Shown piece by piece: positions 8,980-17,771 of a DNA stretch of 64,000 nucleotides (within the stretch, counting starts at the first letter, position 1; each line of letters starts with the position of its first letter). Origin of the DNA: JBBPZK01 sp965219175 (GTDB taxonomy: Bacteria; Actinomycetota; Rubrobacteria; Rubrobacterales; Rubrobacteraceae); contig CBDCNI010000001.1 in NCBI GenBank assembly GCA_965219175.1, positions 930,001 through 994,000 on the forward strand. Reading direction: 5' to 3'. The position numbers and the translations under genes are program-made. The notes under the pieces are model-generated. The model saw only the letters and a program-made list of their open reading frames with translations. It was not told where the DNA came from and made no database searches.

Positions 8980-9150
8980 AGTAATTCTCCTCCTGGGTGA
9001 GCTGTGTGCCGTGGAAGCCCGATCCTCCCCAAAAGCAGGGCGTCCGTTGGATGGATTCTGTCATAGGGGAGCGTGGGCCGCAACCGGTCTCGCGGCTTGC
9101 GAGCTACTCTGTCAGAATTGGAGGGCTATTAGTGGAAAGGAGGTTGTCTG

Positions 9151-9996
9151 TTGAGGCTCGTGACGATCAAAACTAGAGGTTCGGAGGAGGTCGCTTTGAT
9201 CCTGCCCGGAGGAGCGCTCCCGTTGGGCGCCGCGAACGCCGGATGGCCCACCGACCTGTTCTCCCTTCTGGAGGGCGGTGAATTCTACGAACTCTGGGAG
9301 AAGTACCGGCAGGGTAATTTCGAAGGTTTTGTGGAGGAAGTAATCCCGTTTGAAGAGGTCGAGTACGGGCCGTTGTATCGGAGGCCGCGGAAGATCTGGG
9401 GTATCGGCCTGAACTACGTGGAGCACGCCGGAGACCTGGATGAGGCCGCTCCTTCTGAGGAACCGGCGAGCTTTATGAGGCCGGATACGACCATCATCGG
9501 TCCGGGGGAGGAGATAAAGCTGCCTCCTCAGTCGGAGCGGGTGACGGGCGAGGCCGAGCTGGGAGTAATAATCGGTCGCGAGGCCCGCAACGTCTCCGAG
9601 GAGGAAGCCCTTTCCGTGGTCGCCGGCTTTACCATGATCCTCGACATGACCGCTGAGGACATATTGCGAAAGAACCCGCGTTACCTGACCCGCGCCAAGA
9701 GCTTCGACACATTCTTCAGTTTCGGGCCGCAGTTGGTCACGCCGGACGAGGTGGAGGAGATCGGGGACCTCGAGGTCTCGACCCTACTGAACGGTGAGCC
9801 GCGCCGCCGGAATACCGTCTCGAACATGACGTTCTCGCCGTGGTCGCTGGTCGCCTTCCACTCGGAAGTCATGACGCTTCTGCCCGGCGACATCATCTCT
9901 ACAGGAACGCCTGGGGCTGTCGTACTCCGGGATGGGGACACTTTAGGGTGCCGAATCTCCGGTTTCGAGCCACTGTACAACCCGGTGAAAGGATAG
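9151..9996 (+). CDS. Fumarylacetoacetate hydrolase family protein
   Basis: 281 residues from TTG 9151, six bases after AAAGGAGGTT. The C-terminal FAH domain (from about residue 80) contains the acidic metal-binding residues in GEAELGVIIGR and ILDMTAED and the closing GDIISTGTPGAV loop. Family members hydrolyse or decarboxylate acylpyruvates and related beta-diketo acids from aromatic or sugar breakdown, using Mg or Mn. The SDR that follows starts two bases after its stop, so the two enzymes probably act in one catabolic route. The precise substrate is not readable. Confidence 0.88.
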   Translation: MRLVTIKTRGSEEVALILPGGALPLGAANAGWPTDLFSLLEGGEFYELWEKYRQGNFEGFVEEVIPFEEVEYGPLYRRPRKIWGIGLNYVEHAGDLDEAAPSEEPASFMRPDTTIIGPGEEIKLPPQSERVTGEAELGVIIGREARNVSEEEALSVVAGFTMILDMTAEDILRKNPRYLTRAKSFDTFFSFGPQLVTPDEVEEIGDLEVSTLLNGEPRRRNTVSNMTFSPWSLVAFHSEVMTLLPGDIISTGTPGAVVLRDGDTLGCRISGFEPLYNPVKG

Positions 9997-9998
9997 TT

Positions 9999-10787
9999 TT
10001 GGATCTCGGACTAGAAGGGAAAGTCGCTCTGGTCGCCGCCTCAAGCAAGGGACTCGGGCGTGCCGTCGCCGCCCAACTCGCCGCTGAGGGCGCATCGGTT
10101 ATGCTTTCGAGCCGTGATGAAACGGTGTTGGAGAAGGCCGCGGCGGAGATAAAAGCCGCGACGAACGCCACGGTCGAATACTGCGCCGCCGACCTGACGC
10201 GGGAGGAGGATATCCGGCACTTGGTGGAGAAGACAGCGGGCCGGTTCGGGGGGCTGGACGTGCTGGTTACCAACTCCGGGGGACCGCCGGCGGGAGGGTT
10301 CGAGGATCTGGGGGAAGAGGATTGGAGCCACGCATTCGAGTTGAACCTGATGAGCCTGGTTCGTTTGATCCGCTTCTCTTTGCCGCACATGAGAGAGCGG
10401 GGTGAAGGGCGCATCGTCGTCGTGGCTTCCTCGTCTATCAAGCAGCCCATCGAGAACCTGACCCTCTCAAACACTTTTAGGGCTGGGATCTCCGGGCTCG
10501 CCAAGAGCCTCTCTTCGGAGTTGGCGTCCGATGGCGTCCTGATCAACACACTCGGGCCGGGTCGTATCTCGACCGACCGCTCGGCTTCGCTGGACGGAGC
10601 CCGCGCCGACGCCCTCGGCGTGCCCGTCGAGGAGATCCGGGCTGATTTCGCTTCCCGGATACCGCTCGAGCGCTACGGGACTCCGGAGGAGTTCGCCAAA
10701 GTGGCGGCGTTCCTCGCCTCGCCCGCGAACAGCTACGTCACGGGACAGGCGCTCCTGGTGGACGGCGGGATGGTCCGGGCTCTGTAA
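9999..10787 (+). CDS. SDR-family protein with altered catalytic motif
   Basis: 262 residues from TTG 9999, just behind GAAAGGA and two bases after the FAH stop. The Rossmann fold is present (ASSKGLGRAVA nucleotide loop, TNSGGPP in place of NNAG), and the C-terminus LLVDGG is standard. The catalytic YxxxK is replaced: the aligned residues are Ser157 and Arg161 (SNTFR), while the Ser cluster at 145-147 remains. I recall a conserved BKR-like subgroup of the SDR superfamily that lacks a perfect catalytic tetrad, so this need not be a decayed gene. It may reduce beta-keto substrates in an unusual way or serve a non-classical role. Confidence 0.85.
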   Translation: MDLGLEGKVALVAASSKGLGRAVAAQLAAEGASVMLSSRDETVLEKAAAEIKAATNATVEYCAADLTREEDIRHLVEKTAGRFGGLDVLVTNSGGPPAGGFEDLGEEDWSHAFELNLMSLVRLIRFSLPHMRERGEGRIVVVASSSIKQPIENLTLSNTFRAGISGLAKSLSSELASDGVLINTLGPGRISTDRSASLDGARADALGVPVEEIRADFASRIPLERYGTPEEFAKVAAFLASPANSYVTGQALLVDGGMVRAL

Positions 10788-10831
10788 TTGCTTTGTAGCT
10801 CTTTAGTAGTCCGGCGCTGTAGAATCAACTA

Positions 10832-12259
10832 ATGAGCAGGGAAGTTTACGATGCTGTTGTGGTTGGAGCGGGGCCAAACGGGTTGGCCGCCGCTGTAGAG
10901 CTTGCCCGTCAGGGTCGCTCGGTGGCGGTCGTTGAGGCTGAGGGTGTGATCGGGGGCGGCACCCGCTCGGCGGAGCTTACCCTCCCAGGCTACGTCCACG
11001 ACTTCGGTTCGGCTATTCACCCTCTGGGCTACGGCTCACCTTTCTTCTCAGACCTCCCGCTAGAAGACCACGGGCTTGAGTGGGTCCACCCGCCCGCGCC
11101 CCTGGCCCATCCCTTCGACGACGGCACGGCTGTCACCCTGGAGCGCTCCATCGAGGAGACGGGCGACGCCCTGGGATCGGACGCCGGTGCTTACGCGAAG
11201 CTGATGGAGCCTGCCGTCCGGGATTGGGATCGGCTCGCCGGGTCCGTTCTCGGCCCACTACGTTTGCCGCGTCACCCATTCGGTCTAGCCCGAACCGGCT
11301 TGCGGGCGCTCCGTTCGGCTCGCGGGCTCGCAGAGGGGCTTTTCGATGGTGAGAGGGCGAAAGGGCTCTTCGCCGGGAATGCAGCCCATTCTTTTTTGCC
11401 GATGGAGCAGGGACCGAGCGCCGCCTTCGGACTTGCTCTCTCGGTGCTCGGTCACGCCGTCGGCTGGCCGTTCCCGAAAGGCGGCTCCCAGAAGATCGCC
11501 GACTCGCTCGCCTCATACCTCCGCTCTCTAGACGGCGAGGTCCATACCGGCTTGCGGGTACGCTCCGTGAAAGACCTGCCGCTTACCAGGACGGTCCTAT
11601 TCGACGTGACGCCGCGCCAGCTACTCTCAATCGCCGGGGAGCACTTCACCGGAGGCTACCGGAGATCCCTCTCCCGCTACCGCTACGGACCCGGCATCTT
11701 CAAGGTCGACTTCGCGCTCGATGGGCCGATTCCCTGGATGGATGACAAGTGCCTGCGTGCCGGGACCGTCCACCTCGGCGGGACGTTGGACGACATCTCT
11801 GCTTCTGAGGCCGCTGTCTGGCGTGGGGAGAACCCCGAAAGGCCGTTCGTGTTGCTCGCCCAGCAGAGCCTCTTCGACGATACCCGCGCGCCCGAAGGGA
11901 AGCATACCGTGTGGGCGTACTGTCACGTTCCAAACGGTTCCACCTTCGACATGACGGAGAGAATAGAGAGCCAGATCGAACGGTTCGCCCCCGGTTTCCG
12001 CGACCTCATCCTGGCGAAGAATAAGATGGGACCGGCACAACTCGAACGTGCGGACGCCAACCTGATGGGCGGCGACATCAATGGCGGCGTGATGGACTTC
12101 CGGCAACTCCTGGCCCGGCCAACGGCGCGCATCACCCCGTATTCGACTCCCGCCAGGGGACTGTACATCTGCTCCTCCTCGACGCCGCCCGGCGGCGGCG
12201 TGCACGGCATGTGCGGATACTTCGCAGCCCGCGCCGCCCTCAACACCGTCCTTCGTTAA
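10832..12259 (+). CDS. FAD-dependent phytoene-desaturase-like oxidoreductase
   Basis: 475 residues from ATG 10832. The N-terminus VVVGAGPNGLAAAVELARQG is the FAD-binding dinucleotide fold, followed by GGGTRSAE, and the C-terminus has the second FAD motif around PPGGGVHGMCGYFAARAAL. This is the architecture of phytoene dehydrogenase-related amine-oxidase-fold flavoproteins. No other carotenoid gene is nearby, so carotenoid desaturation is not supported; many relatives have unknown substrates. It stands alone between the SDR and the MFS gene, with weak ribosome-site evidence. Confidence 0.85.
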   Translation: MSREVYDAVVVGAGPNGLAAAVELARQGRSVAVVEAEGVIGGGTRSAELTLPGYVHDFGSAIHPLGYGSPFFSDLPLEDHGLEWVHPPAPLAHPFDDGTAVTLERSIEETGDALGSDAGAYAKLMEPAVRDWDRLAGSVLGPLRLPRHPFGLARTGLRALRSARGLAEGLFDGERAKGLFAGNAAHSFLPMEQGPSAAFGLALSVLGHAVGWPFPKGGSQKIADSLASYLRSLDGEVHTGLRVRSVKDLPLTRTVLFDVTPRQLLSIAGEHFTGGYRRSLSRYRYGPGIFKVDFALDGPIPWMDDKCLRAGTVHLGGTLDDISASEAAVWRGENPERPFVLLAQQSLFDDTRAPEGKHTVWAYCHVPNGSTFDMTERIESQIERFAPGFRDLILAKNKMGPAQLERADANLMGGDINGGVMDFRQLLARPTARITPYSTPARGLYICSSSTPPGGGVHGMCGYFAARAALNTVLR

Positions 12260-12363
12260 CTCATCAGAAGGTAGCTTCCGAGAGTCGTGCTAACATCGAA
12301 GCTTATGTCCCGCATATCTTCGATCATCGCCTCCCCTGACACCGTTTCGAAGACCCGCTCTCA

Positions 12364-13542
12364 ATGAGCAGCGATAGCCTCAACTACCGGCCGATACTGT
12401 TGGCTGTCGCGGTCGCCACGGCGGGGGTCCTTCCGGCTTTCCTGACGGGTGGGCTTGCGGTCCAGATCCGCTCTGAGATGCACTTCGGGACCGGGGCTCT
12501 CGGTCTTCTGGTGGCTGCTTTCTTCGCTTCTTCGGCCCTCGCCTCCGCACTTTTCGGGCGGCTGGTAGAGCGCATCGGGTCGCACCGGGGGATGCGCGCG
12601 GCGGCGCTGGCGAGCGCAGCTTCACTACTCTGCGTCGCCTTGCTGGCCCGTTCGTGGGGCGGGCTTCTCTTTTGCCTGATCTTCGGCGGTTTCGCGAACG
12701 CCGTCTCCCAACCGGCGACGCACCTCTTACTGGCCCGCGAAGTGCCGCCCGAACGCCAGGGACTGTCTTTTGGGATCAAACAAGCAGCCATCCCAACCGC
12801 CACGCTGCTAGCCGGCCTCGCCGTGCCTATTGTCGCCGTCACCGTCGGCTGGCGTTGGGCCTTCGCCGGTGGCGCCGCGCTCGCGCTAATGGTGGCGCTG
12901 CTGGTGCCGGCCGAGACGATTACTCACGACGGTGTCCGCCAGACGAATAAAGGCCGGGCGGGAGACGTACACACCCGGCCGCTCGTGCTGCTGGCCGTCG
13001 GGCTCGGGCTCGGCTCCACGGCCGCGACGCCGCTCGGCGCGTTTATCTCCGGGGCCGCCGTCTCGGAGGGGATGCGGGCCGGTACGGCCGGTCTCCTTCT
13101 CGCGCTCGGGAGCGCCACCGGTATCACAGTGCGGGTTCTGGCCGGAACTCTCGCCGACCGTATGAACAGCGGTCGCTTGCGGCTGGTATCCGGCATGCTC
13201 GTGGTCGGGGCTGTCGGGTTCGCGCTGCTCGCGAGCGGCATCCACGGTCTTCTAGTAGTCGGGACGCTCCTCGCTTTCGGGGCCGGCTGGGGCTGGCCCG
13301 GCCTCTTCAACTTCGCCATCGTAAGGACGAACCCCGGCGCTCCGGCCGCCGCGACCGGCATAACCCAGACCGGCGCCTCATCCGGGGCCGCCGTCGGGCC
13401 GCTCATCTTCGGGTTCCTGGTCGAGGCGACATCCTACGATACAGCCTGGCTAGTCTCGGGAGCCATTGCCGTCGCTGCGGCCGGGACGATACTCGCCGGA
13501 CGTTCCATGCTCGTGCGGGACCAGGCGAAACAGGCGCGGTAG
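12364..13542 (+). CDS. MFS transporter
   Basis: 392 residues from ATG 12364, with about 12 membrane helices. The loop 2-3 motif appears as GRLVERIGSHRG, and helix 4-5 contains the MFS-type KQAAIPTATLLAGL stretch. The large gap of 104 bases from the preceding flavoprotein gene leaves its operon status open. It probably exports or imports a small organic molecule; the substrate is unknown. Codon use looks like that of its neighbours. Confidence 0.88.
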   Translation: MSSDSLNYRPILLAVAVATAGVLPAFLTGGLAVQIRSEMHFGTGALGLLVAAFFASSALASALFGRLVERIGSHRGMRAAALASAASLLCVALLARSWGGLLFCLIFGGFANAVSQPATHLLLAREVPPERQGLSFGIKQAAIPTATLLAGLAVPIVAVTVGWRWAFAGGAALALMVALLVPAETITHDGVRQTNKGRAGDVHTRPLVLLAVGLGLGSTAATPLGAFISGAAVSEGMRAGTAGLLLALGSATGITVRVLAGTLADRMNSGRLRLVSGMLVVGAVGFALLASGIHGLLVVGTLLAFGAGWGWPGLFNFAIVRTNPGAPAAATGITQTGASSGAAVGPLIFGFLVEATSYDTAWLVSGAIAVAAAGTILAGRSMLVRDQAKQAR

Positions 13543-13619
13543 AGTCTCCGCAACGGTGTCGCGACGCAAAGCACAAGCGTCGTTTTTACCATGCGCACAT
13601 AGGAATGCACCGGTTTGGG

Positions 13620-13625
13620 TATACT
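13620..13625 (+). promoter_or_regulatory. -10 candidate TATACT upstream of the YqaE-like gene
   Basis: TATACT lies 33 bases before the GTG start of the YqaE-like gene. No convincing -35 element is seen, so this is a weak call. Confidence 0.25.
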
Positions 13626-13657
13626 CTGGACAAATAGGTCTAAACAGGAGGAATAAA

Positions 13658-13816
13658 GTGGATCTCTTACGCATCTTGGCCGCAATATTCGTGCCGCCGC
13701 TAGGCGTCTTTTTGCAGGTGGGCTTCGGATTCCACTTTTGGCTCAACATCGTTCTAACTTTACTGGGGGTCGTCCCTGGGATCGTGCATGCTATATGGGT
13801 AATCTACAATAAGTAA
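13658..13816 (+). CDS. YqaE/Pmp3-family membrane protein
   Basis: 52 residues from GTG 13658, six bases after AGGAGG. Two membrane helices and the family hallmarks FVPPLGVFLQVG and LTLLGVVPGIVHAIWVI identify the Pmp3/YqaE proteolipid family. Members are induced by cold, salt or membrane stress in many organisms and affect membrane potential. It has its own likely promoter and no operon partner. Confidence 0.92.
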   Translation: MDLLRILAAIFVPPLGVFLQVGFGFHFWLNIVLTLLGVVPGIVHAIWVIYNK

Positions 13817-13945
13817 CCCGGATGGGCGCCGACCCGGAAGGTTGACCGATAGCCTCATTGCCGGCCCACAGCCACCGGCTTCTCGGCGATGGAGCAACAA
13901 GCAGCATCGGGAAGAAGGGGATGTCCCGGACGAAGGTGAAAGGAC

Positions 13946-14395
13946 TTGAATCTGGGCCGGGGAGCCCTGGCGGAGCTTGGTTGGCGACTGAAGAAGCTAT
14001 CTCTTTTCGCACGCGCGACGTTGCTGGTGAGCCTGGTACTCGACTTCTCGGGGCTGGCGCTTGGTCTCTTCTACGAAGGCGTGTTCTGGGACAACCTGGC
14101 GCACTTCCTTACCTTTCTGGCCCTGGTGTCAATCGCTACGGAGCTCGCGTATCTCCGTGGCGAGGCGTCTCCTGTTTCCGGCCGCCGGGCAATCGTCACG
14201 GGGGCCGTCGTCGGCATCATCGGGGGAGGCGCGTGGGAGGTGATCGAAGCGCTCGCCGACCTCCTGCTCCCGGTGTTTATCTACAACCCGCCCCTGGATA
14301 CGGTCTTCGACATGGCTTTCGGCTCCCTCGGCGGGGCAGTCGGAGCCTGGAGAACGGTCGTTTACTCCGGCCGCAAACCCGGCCGTCGTCGGTAG
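13946..14395 (+). CDS. Small integral membrane protein (YjdF/VanZ-like)
   Basis: 149 residues from TTG 13946 just behind GAAAGGA. Four membrane helices are predicted by eye. The conserved polar pattern WDNLAHFLTF, GGGAWEVIEALADLL and DTVFDMAFGSLGGA resembles the YjdF/DUF2238 and VanZ-like membrane families, with His, Glu and Asp placed inside helices. The function of these families is poorly known. It is convergent with the MAA cluster, whose last gene ends 116 bases away, with no clear terminator between. Confidence 0.75.
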   Translation: MNLGRGALAELGWRLKKLSLFARATLLVSLVLDFSGLALGLFYEGVFWDNLAHFLTFLALVSIATELAYLRGEASPVSGRRAIVTGAVVGIIGGGAWEVIEALADLLLPVFIYNPPLDTVFDMAFGSLGGAVGAWRTVVYSGRKPGRRR

Positions 14396-14510
14396 TGGCG
14401 ACGCTCGTGAACCGGGAGCGTACTCTCTTTAGATCAAGCCTTCAAAAAACTTGCACACGGGGCTAACTACCGAGCCAACAACACAGGTAGAACAACACTA
14501 CGGCCGGCAC

Positions 14511-15545
14511 TCAAGCCCGCGTGGAGCTTGCGATGCTCTGTCTTACAACCATCTGGAACAGCTCATCCAAAGGTATACCCGCCGCTTTCGCCATAATGGG
14601 GATCACACTCTTCTGGGCGAAAGAGCAGTAGAGCCCTGCTTCCAGGAACCAGGGTTGCCCGCTTGGGTCAATACGGAAATCAAGCAGACTGTAATGCCGG
14701 CAGCCCAACGCGACGTGGCATCTTTTAGCAGCGTCCCAGACCCGCTGTGTAACGGGATCTTTAGTATCGACGATCCAGGACCTGGTGCTGTCTTTCGAAA
14801 CCAGGTTCAAATCGCCGTCTTCGTTCCGGTTTATCTTGTCGTCGTAGTTTCGGATCGGCTTTAGAGCGCTGTCCACGCTGTACTCTTCGAGCGGTAAAGG
14901 GACGAGCTGCCCGTCCCGAACGACGATGCCGCAGCGGACTTCTCTCCCGAGTTCGATGTATGTCTCTAAAAGCGCTCTATCTGAATGAGCAAAAGCCGTC
15001 TTCAGGGCAGTGTCGTAGTCCGCGCGGCTACGCGCCAACGCAACTCCGAGTGAATTGTCTGCGTCGACCGGTTTGATCACCGCCGGAGGAGAAATTGCGG
15101 GATGATCTCCTGGCTGGAGAAGTTCTCCCTCAGGCACACTGACACCGGCTGCGGCTACGACTCCTTTCGCTTTCGCTTTATTGGCGCCCAACGCCATCAC
15201 ATCGGGAGTATTGCCTACGTAGGGAATTCCGAGCAAATCGAAGAGAGCCCGATAGTAAGTCATGCCGGGGACGCAGAACATCTGCGGCACCATTACATCT
15301 ATATCGAGTGCGGTCAGACGCTGTACCGCATCGGCCAAAGACATCGGCGCGGCTGAAGAAATGACTTCACGGCTCAGGTCGGCTGGGAACCTCCATTGGA
15401 GATCGGGCGTAACGTAAGCGACGTGGAACTCGTAAAGCGCTGCATCAGCGGTGGACTCCAGGCAATCTTGAGCATACAGGCGCGATAGGTCACAGTAGAA
15501 TTCGCTGACTGCGGAACCGACCAGGTGCAGAATACGCAGGGGCAT
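14511..15545 (-). CDS. mysD: MysD: D-Ala-D-Ala ligase-like MAA synthase
   Basis: 344 residues from the ATG ending at 15545, three bases after the mysC stop. An ATP-grasp ligase of the D-Ala-D-Ala ligase superfamily. Stretches such as ILHLVGSAVSEFYCDLSRLY, MVPQMFCVPGMTYYRALFD and CRHYSLLDFRID match, from memory, the MysD proteins of cyanobacterial MAA clusters. MysD joins a second amino acid, often serine, threonine or alanine, to mycosporine-glycine, forming an imine such as shinorine or porphyra-334. The ATP-binding (PAVIKPVDADNSLGVALARS) and metal-binding (LEAGLYCSF) regions look intact. It is the last gene of the cluster; the amino-acid preference cannot be read. Confidence 0.93.
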   Translation of the reverse strand: MPLRILHLVGSAVSEFYCDLSRLYAQDCLESTADAALYEFHVAYVTPDLQWRFPADLSREVISSAAPMSLADAVQRLTALDIDVMVPQMFCVPGMTYYRALFDLLGIPYVGNTPDVMALGANKAKAKGVVAAAGVSVPEGELLQPGDHPAISPPAVIKPVDADNSLGVALARSRADYDTALKTAFAHSDRALLETYIELGREVRCGIVVRDGQLVPLPLEEYSVDSALKPIRNYDDKINRNEDGDLNLVSKDSTRSWIVDTKDPVTQRVWDAAKRCHVALGCRHYSLLDFRIDPSGQPWFLEAGLYCSFAQKSVIPIMAKAAGIPLDELFQMVVRQSIASSTRA

Positions 15546-15548
15546 GAA

Positions 15549-16886
15549 TCAATCTCCCGCCGGCTCGACGAGTTTACCGATGTTGAAATCTATGCGGATC
15601 CAGCCGTTACGCTTTCTTAGGTTCTCTATCAGCAGCCAGGGGATCTGTGCATGATGAACCATCAAGAACGGGAGGGGATCCGACCAGTCAAAGATCGCGT
15701 CCTTGCCGCGAAGAATGACCTTGAGCCTGTACGCTATCTTCGTCGGCTGGGTCACCAGGCGCCAGATTTCGTGGTAGATCCAGTAAGTCGGCCGACTGGA
15801 TTTAAGTGGTTGGATGACAGGAAAATCGCTCTCCAAATAAGCCCTCGCCACGTCGGGATGGTTGTAGTACATCGTGATGGCCGAGTGGGTGCGCGGGTTG
15901 CACTCGATCGCATACACGCGCCCATCGTCTGCTTGGATAAAGTCAAAGGAGACCTGGCCGGTGAGCTTTAGAGCGCCGACGAACTTTCTGACCCACGCTT
16001 CGATCTCGGGGTTGTCGACCATCTCGTAGTTGATCTGGAAAGCTGATGATTTGCAACAGCAATGCACTTGCAACTTCCCGTCTCGAACCGTGCTGTGCGT
16101 ACAATATTCTTGCCCAGGAATGAAAGCCTGCATGATCCAGGGCGTATCTTCGGACATCGGCTTGGTCTGCGCGAATCCCGCCGTTTCTTGCGGTGTGTCA
16201 CGGGGCAGTTTAGTAAGATCCAACCGATTGACAGGATCATAGGGGATGCTTTTGAGTATGTACGGTCTCTCTCGCTTACTAAAGTCGAAATCCGTTACCT
16301 GCTGCGGCGTCGTGATGCGATGGTAGTCTGGTACTGGAAGGCCTAACGAGGCTGCGAGATCGGAAAATTCGTATTTGTCATCGAGCTTTTGGACCATTTC
16401 CGGATCGCAGTGCATAACTTCGCAATACTTTGAAAGCACCAGTTTTGATCGAGCATCGTAGTAACTGGCCGCCGGACTGCAGACCGGAACGTAGACATCC
16501 ACGCTCTCCTTCTGCACGATTTCGAGGAGTGCGTCAGTGTAACCTTTTGCCTGGGGATTGGGTATGGTGTAGAAGCGATCCACCGCCCGGGAGAACCTGT
16601 GTCCCGTGAGCCGGTATTTGCTCGACTCGACCAGAATTACCCGATGGCCCGCCTTGTGGAAAGAGCGGGCCAACTGCAACGCTTTCGTCATCTTGCCGCC
16701 ACTGATCAGGATAGTTCTAGGGTGAGGCGCTATTTCCCTGGATGGTTTAACCACAATCGTCCTCAATAGCGCGGCTGCGGTCAGTGCTAGGTTCGCCGGC
16801 AGCGCCGACAGCAGCAGAAGCAGAACTGCTACCGTTTTCAGCGTGGTCGTCCCCTGACTGTGATCTGCCTTTTCAGTGTTCATCAT
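15549..16886 (-). CDS. mysC: MysC: ATP-grasp mycosporine-glycine synthase
   Basis: 445 residues from the double ATG ending at 16886, 23 bases after the dioxygenase stop. A longer open frame upstream overlaps the dioxygenase gene and lacks family character. A hydrophobic segment (about residues 17-42) precedes the ATP-grasp fold, as I recall in cyanobacterial MysC. Diagnostic stretches include ISGGKMTKALQLARSFHKAG, PVCSPAASYYD, KLDDKYEFSD, EYCTHSTVRDGKLQVHC and AIECNPRTHSAITM. MysC activates 4-deoxygadusol with ATP and couples glycine to give mycosporine-glycine. All key regions appear intact, and the length matches the family. Confidence 0.95.
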   Translation of the reverse strand: MMNTEKADHSQGTTTLKTVAVLLLLLSALPANLALTAAALLRTIVVKPSREIAPHPRTILISGGKMTKALQLARSFHKAGHRVILVESSKYRLTGHRFSRAVDRFYTIPNPQAKGYTDALLEIVQKESVDVYVPVCSPAASYYDARSKLVLSKYCEVMHCDPEMVQKLDDKYEFSDLAASLGLPVPDYHRITTPQQVTDFDFSKRERPYILKSIPYDPVNRLDLTKLPRDTPQETAGFAQTKPMSEDTPWIMQAFIPGQEYCTHSTVRDGKLQVHCCCKSSAFQINYEMVDNPEIEAWVRKFVGALKLTGQVSFDFIQADDGRVYAIECNPRTHSAITMYYNHPDVARAYLESDFPVIQPLKSSRPTYWIYHEIWRLVTQPTKIAYRLKVILRGKDAIFDWSDPLPFLMVHHAQIPWLLIENLRKRNGWIRIDFNIGKLVEPAGD

Positions 16887-16909
16887 GGAAAGTCGAAACT
16901 GTAGTCCGG

Positions 16910-17710
16910 CTACGCGACGGTCGAGCGCGGTGTGCCGTTGCCATCGTACCAGGCCACCATTCCGCGATGCATCACGCGGTCTCCGACGACATCCGCGTGG
17001 TCGGCGCGGTGCAGAACACAACTGTTGTCCCACATCACTACGTCACCCGGAGACCAGGCGTGGCGGTAGGTGTTGTCTTCCTTGGTCGAGTGGGCGAACA
17101 GAAACTCGATCATCTCTTCAGCTTCTGACTCTTCCATGCCGCTGATACCGGCGCAACGTTTGGGCGTTGACATGTAGAGTGCGGTGCGACCTGAGATCGG
17201 GTGTTGACGAAATACGGGATGCTCCGCTGCTGTTTCATCGTCGTCGTCAAGGTCCAGGCCGGTCACCACGTGCCGGATACTTCTGCCCTCCAGCTTCGTC
17301 CGCACTTCATCGGGTAGCGTTTCGAACGCGCGGTACTGGTTTGTAAACAGCGTCTCACCTCCCTGGGCAGGGATTTCAACCGCCCGGAGGGATGTATATG
17401 CCGGCGGATGGCGCACGTAGCTGGTATCCACGTGAAACGTGCTGCGCGGCGGCGTGGTGCGTCCGACGTTGCTGACCACGTTGAGATCCGGAAAGCCCTG
17501 AACAGCGGTCTCCCCTTTGGTGAAAGTCAACCCGCCAAACTGTTTCAGGAAAGCGACGAAAGCGGCGTCATCTATATCTTGGTCGGGCATGACGACGACG
17601 CCGTGTTGGGCTAGCAGTCCCTGAAGTTGCGCAGCCATTTCAGGGTTGAGCTCGCGGATAGTTAGACCGGTTACCTTTACACCGATGGGGTCCAATACGA
17701 CATCATTCAT
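16910..17710 (-). CDS. TauD/TfdA-type Fe(II)/2-oxoglutarate dioxygenase inside the MAA cluster
   Basis: 266 residues from the ATG ending at 17710, preceded by AAGGAGAA; a longer upstream frame is discarded. The iron-binding triad is complete: His93 and Asp95 (FHVDTSY) and His234 (WDNSCVLHR). Arg249 (VMHRG), 15 residues after the distal His, matches the 2-oxoglutarate-binding Arg of TauD. The gene sits between mysB and mysC on the same strand, so it very probably tailors an MAA or its precursor by hydroxylation, demethylation or oxidative decarboxylation. It is not the phytanoyl-CoA-hydroxylase-like MysH known from palythine pathways. Taurine or aryloxyalkanoate use is unlikely given the context. 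The product is unknown. Confidence 0.9.
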   Translation of the reverse strand: MNDVVLDPIGVKVTGLTIRELNPEMAAQLQGLLAQHGVVVMPDQDIDDAAFVAFLKQFGGLTFTKGETAVQGFPDLNVVSNVGRTTPPRSTFHVDTSYVRHPPAYTSLRAVEIPAQGGETLFTNQYRAFETLPDEVRTKLEGRSIRHVVTGLDLDDDDETAAEHPVFRQHPISGRTALYMSTPKRCAGISGMEESEAEEMIEFLFAHSTKEDNTYRHAWSPGDVVMWDNSCVLHRADHADVVGDRVMHRGMVAWYDGNGTPRSTVA

Positions 17711-17771
17711 GGCTTCTCCTTGGTTGAAGACTTTATCTCGAAAACTGGCAATGGCTCCACTCTCAAAAACG

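Noticed and set aside
9840..10787. Longer start for the atypical SDR, inside the FAH gene
   Set aside because: The extra residues are an off-frame translation of the FAH gene; TTG 9999 has a ribosome site and gives the normal SDR N-terminus.
13858..14466. 202-codon plus-strand frame over the small membrane protein gene
   Set aside because: Arg/Pro/Gly-rich translation typical of an off-frame shadow; the frame at 13946 has clean membrane helices and conserved motifs.
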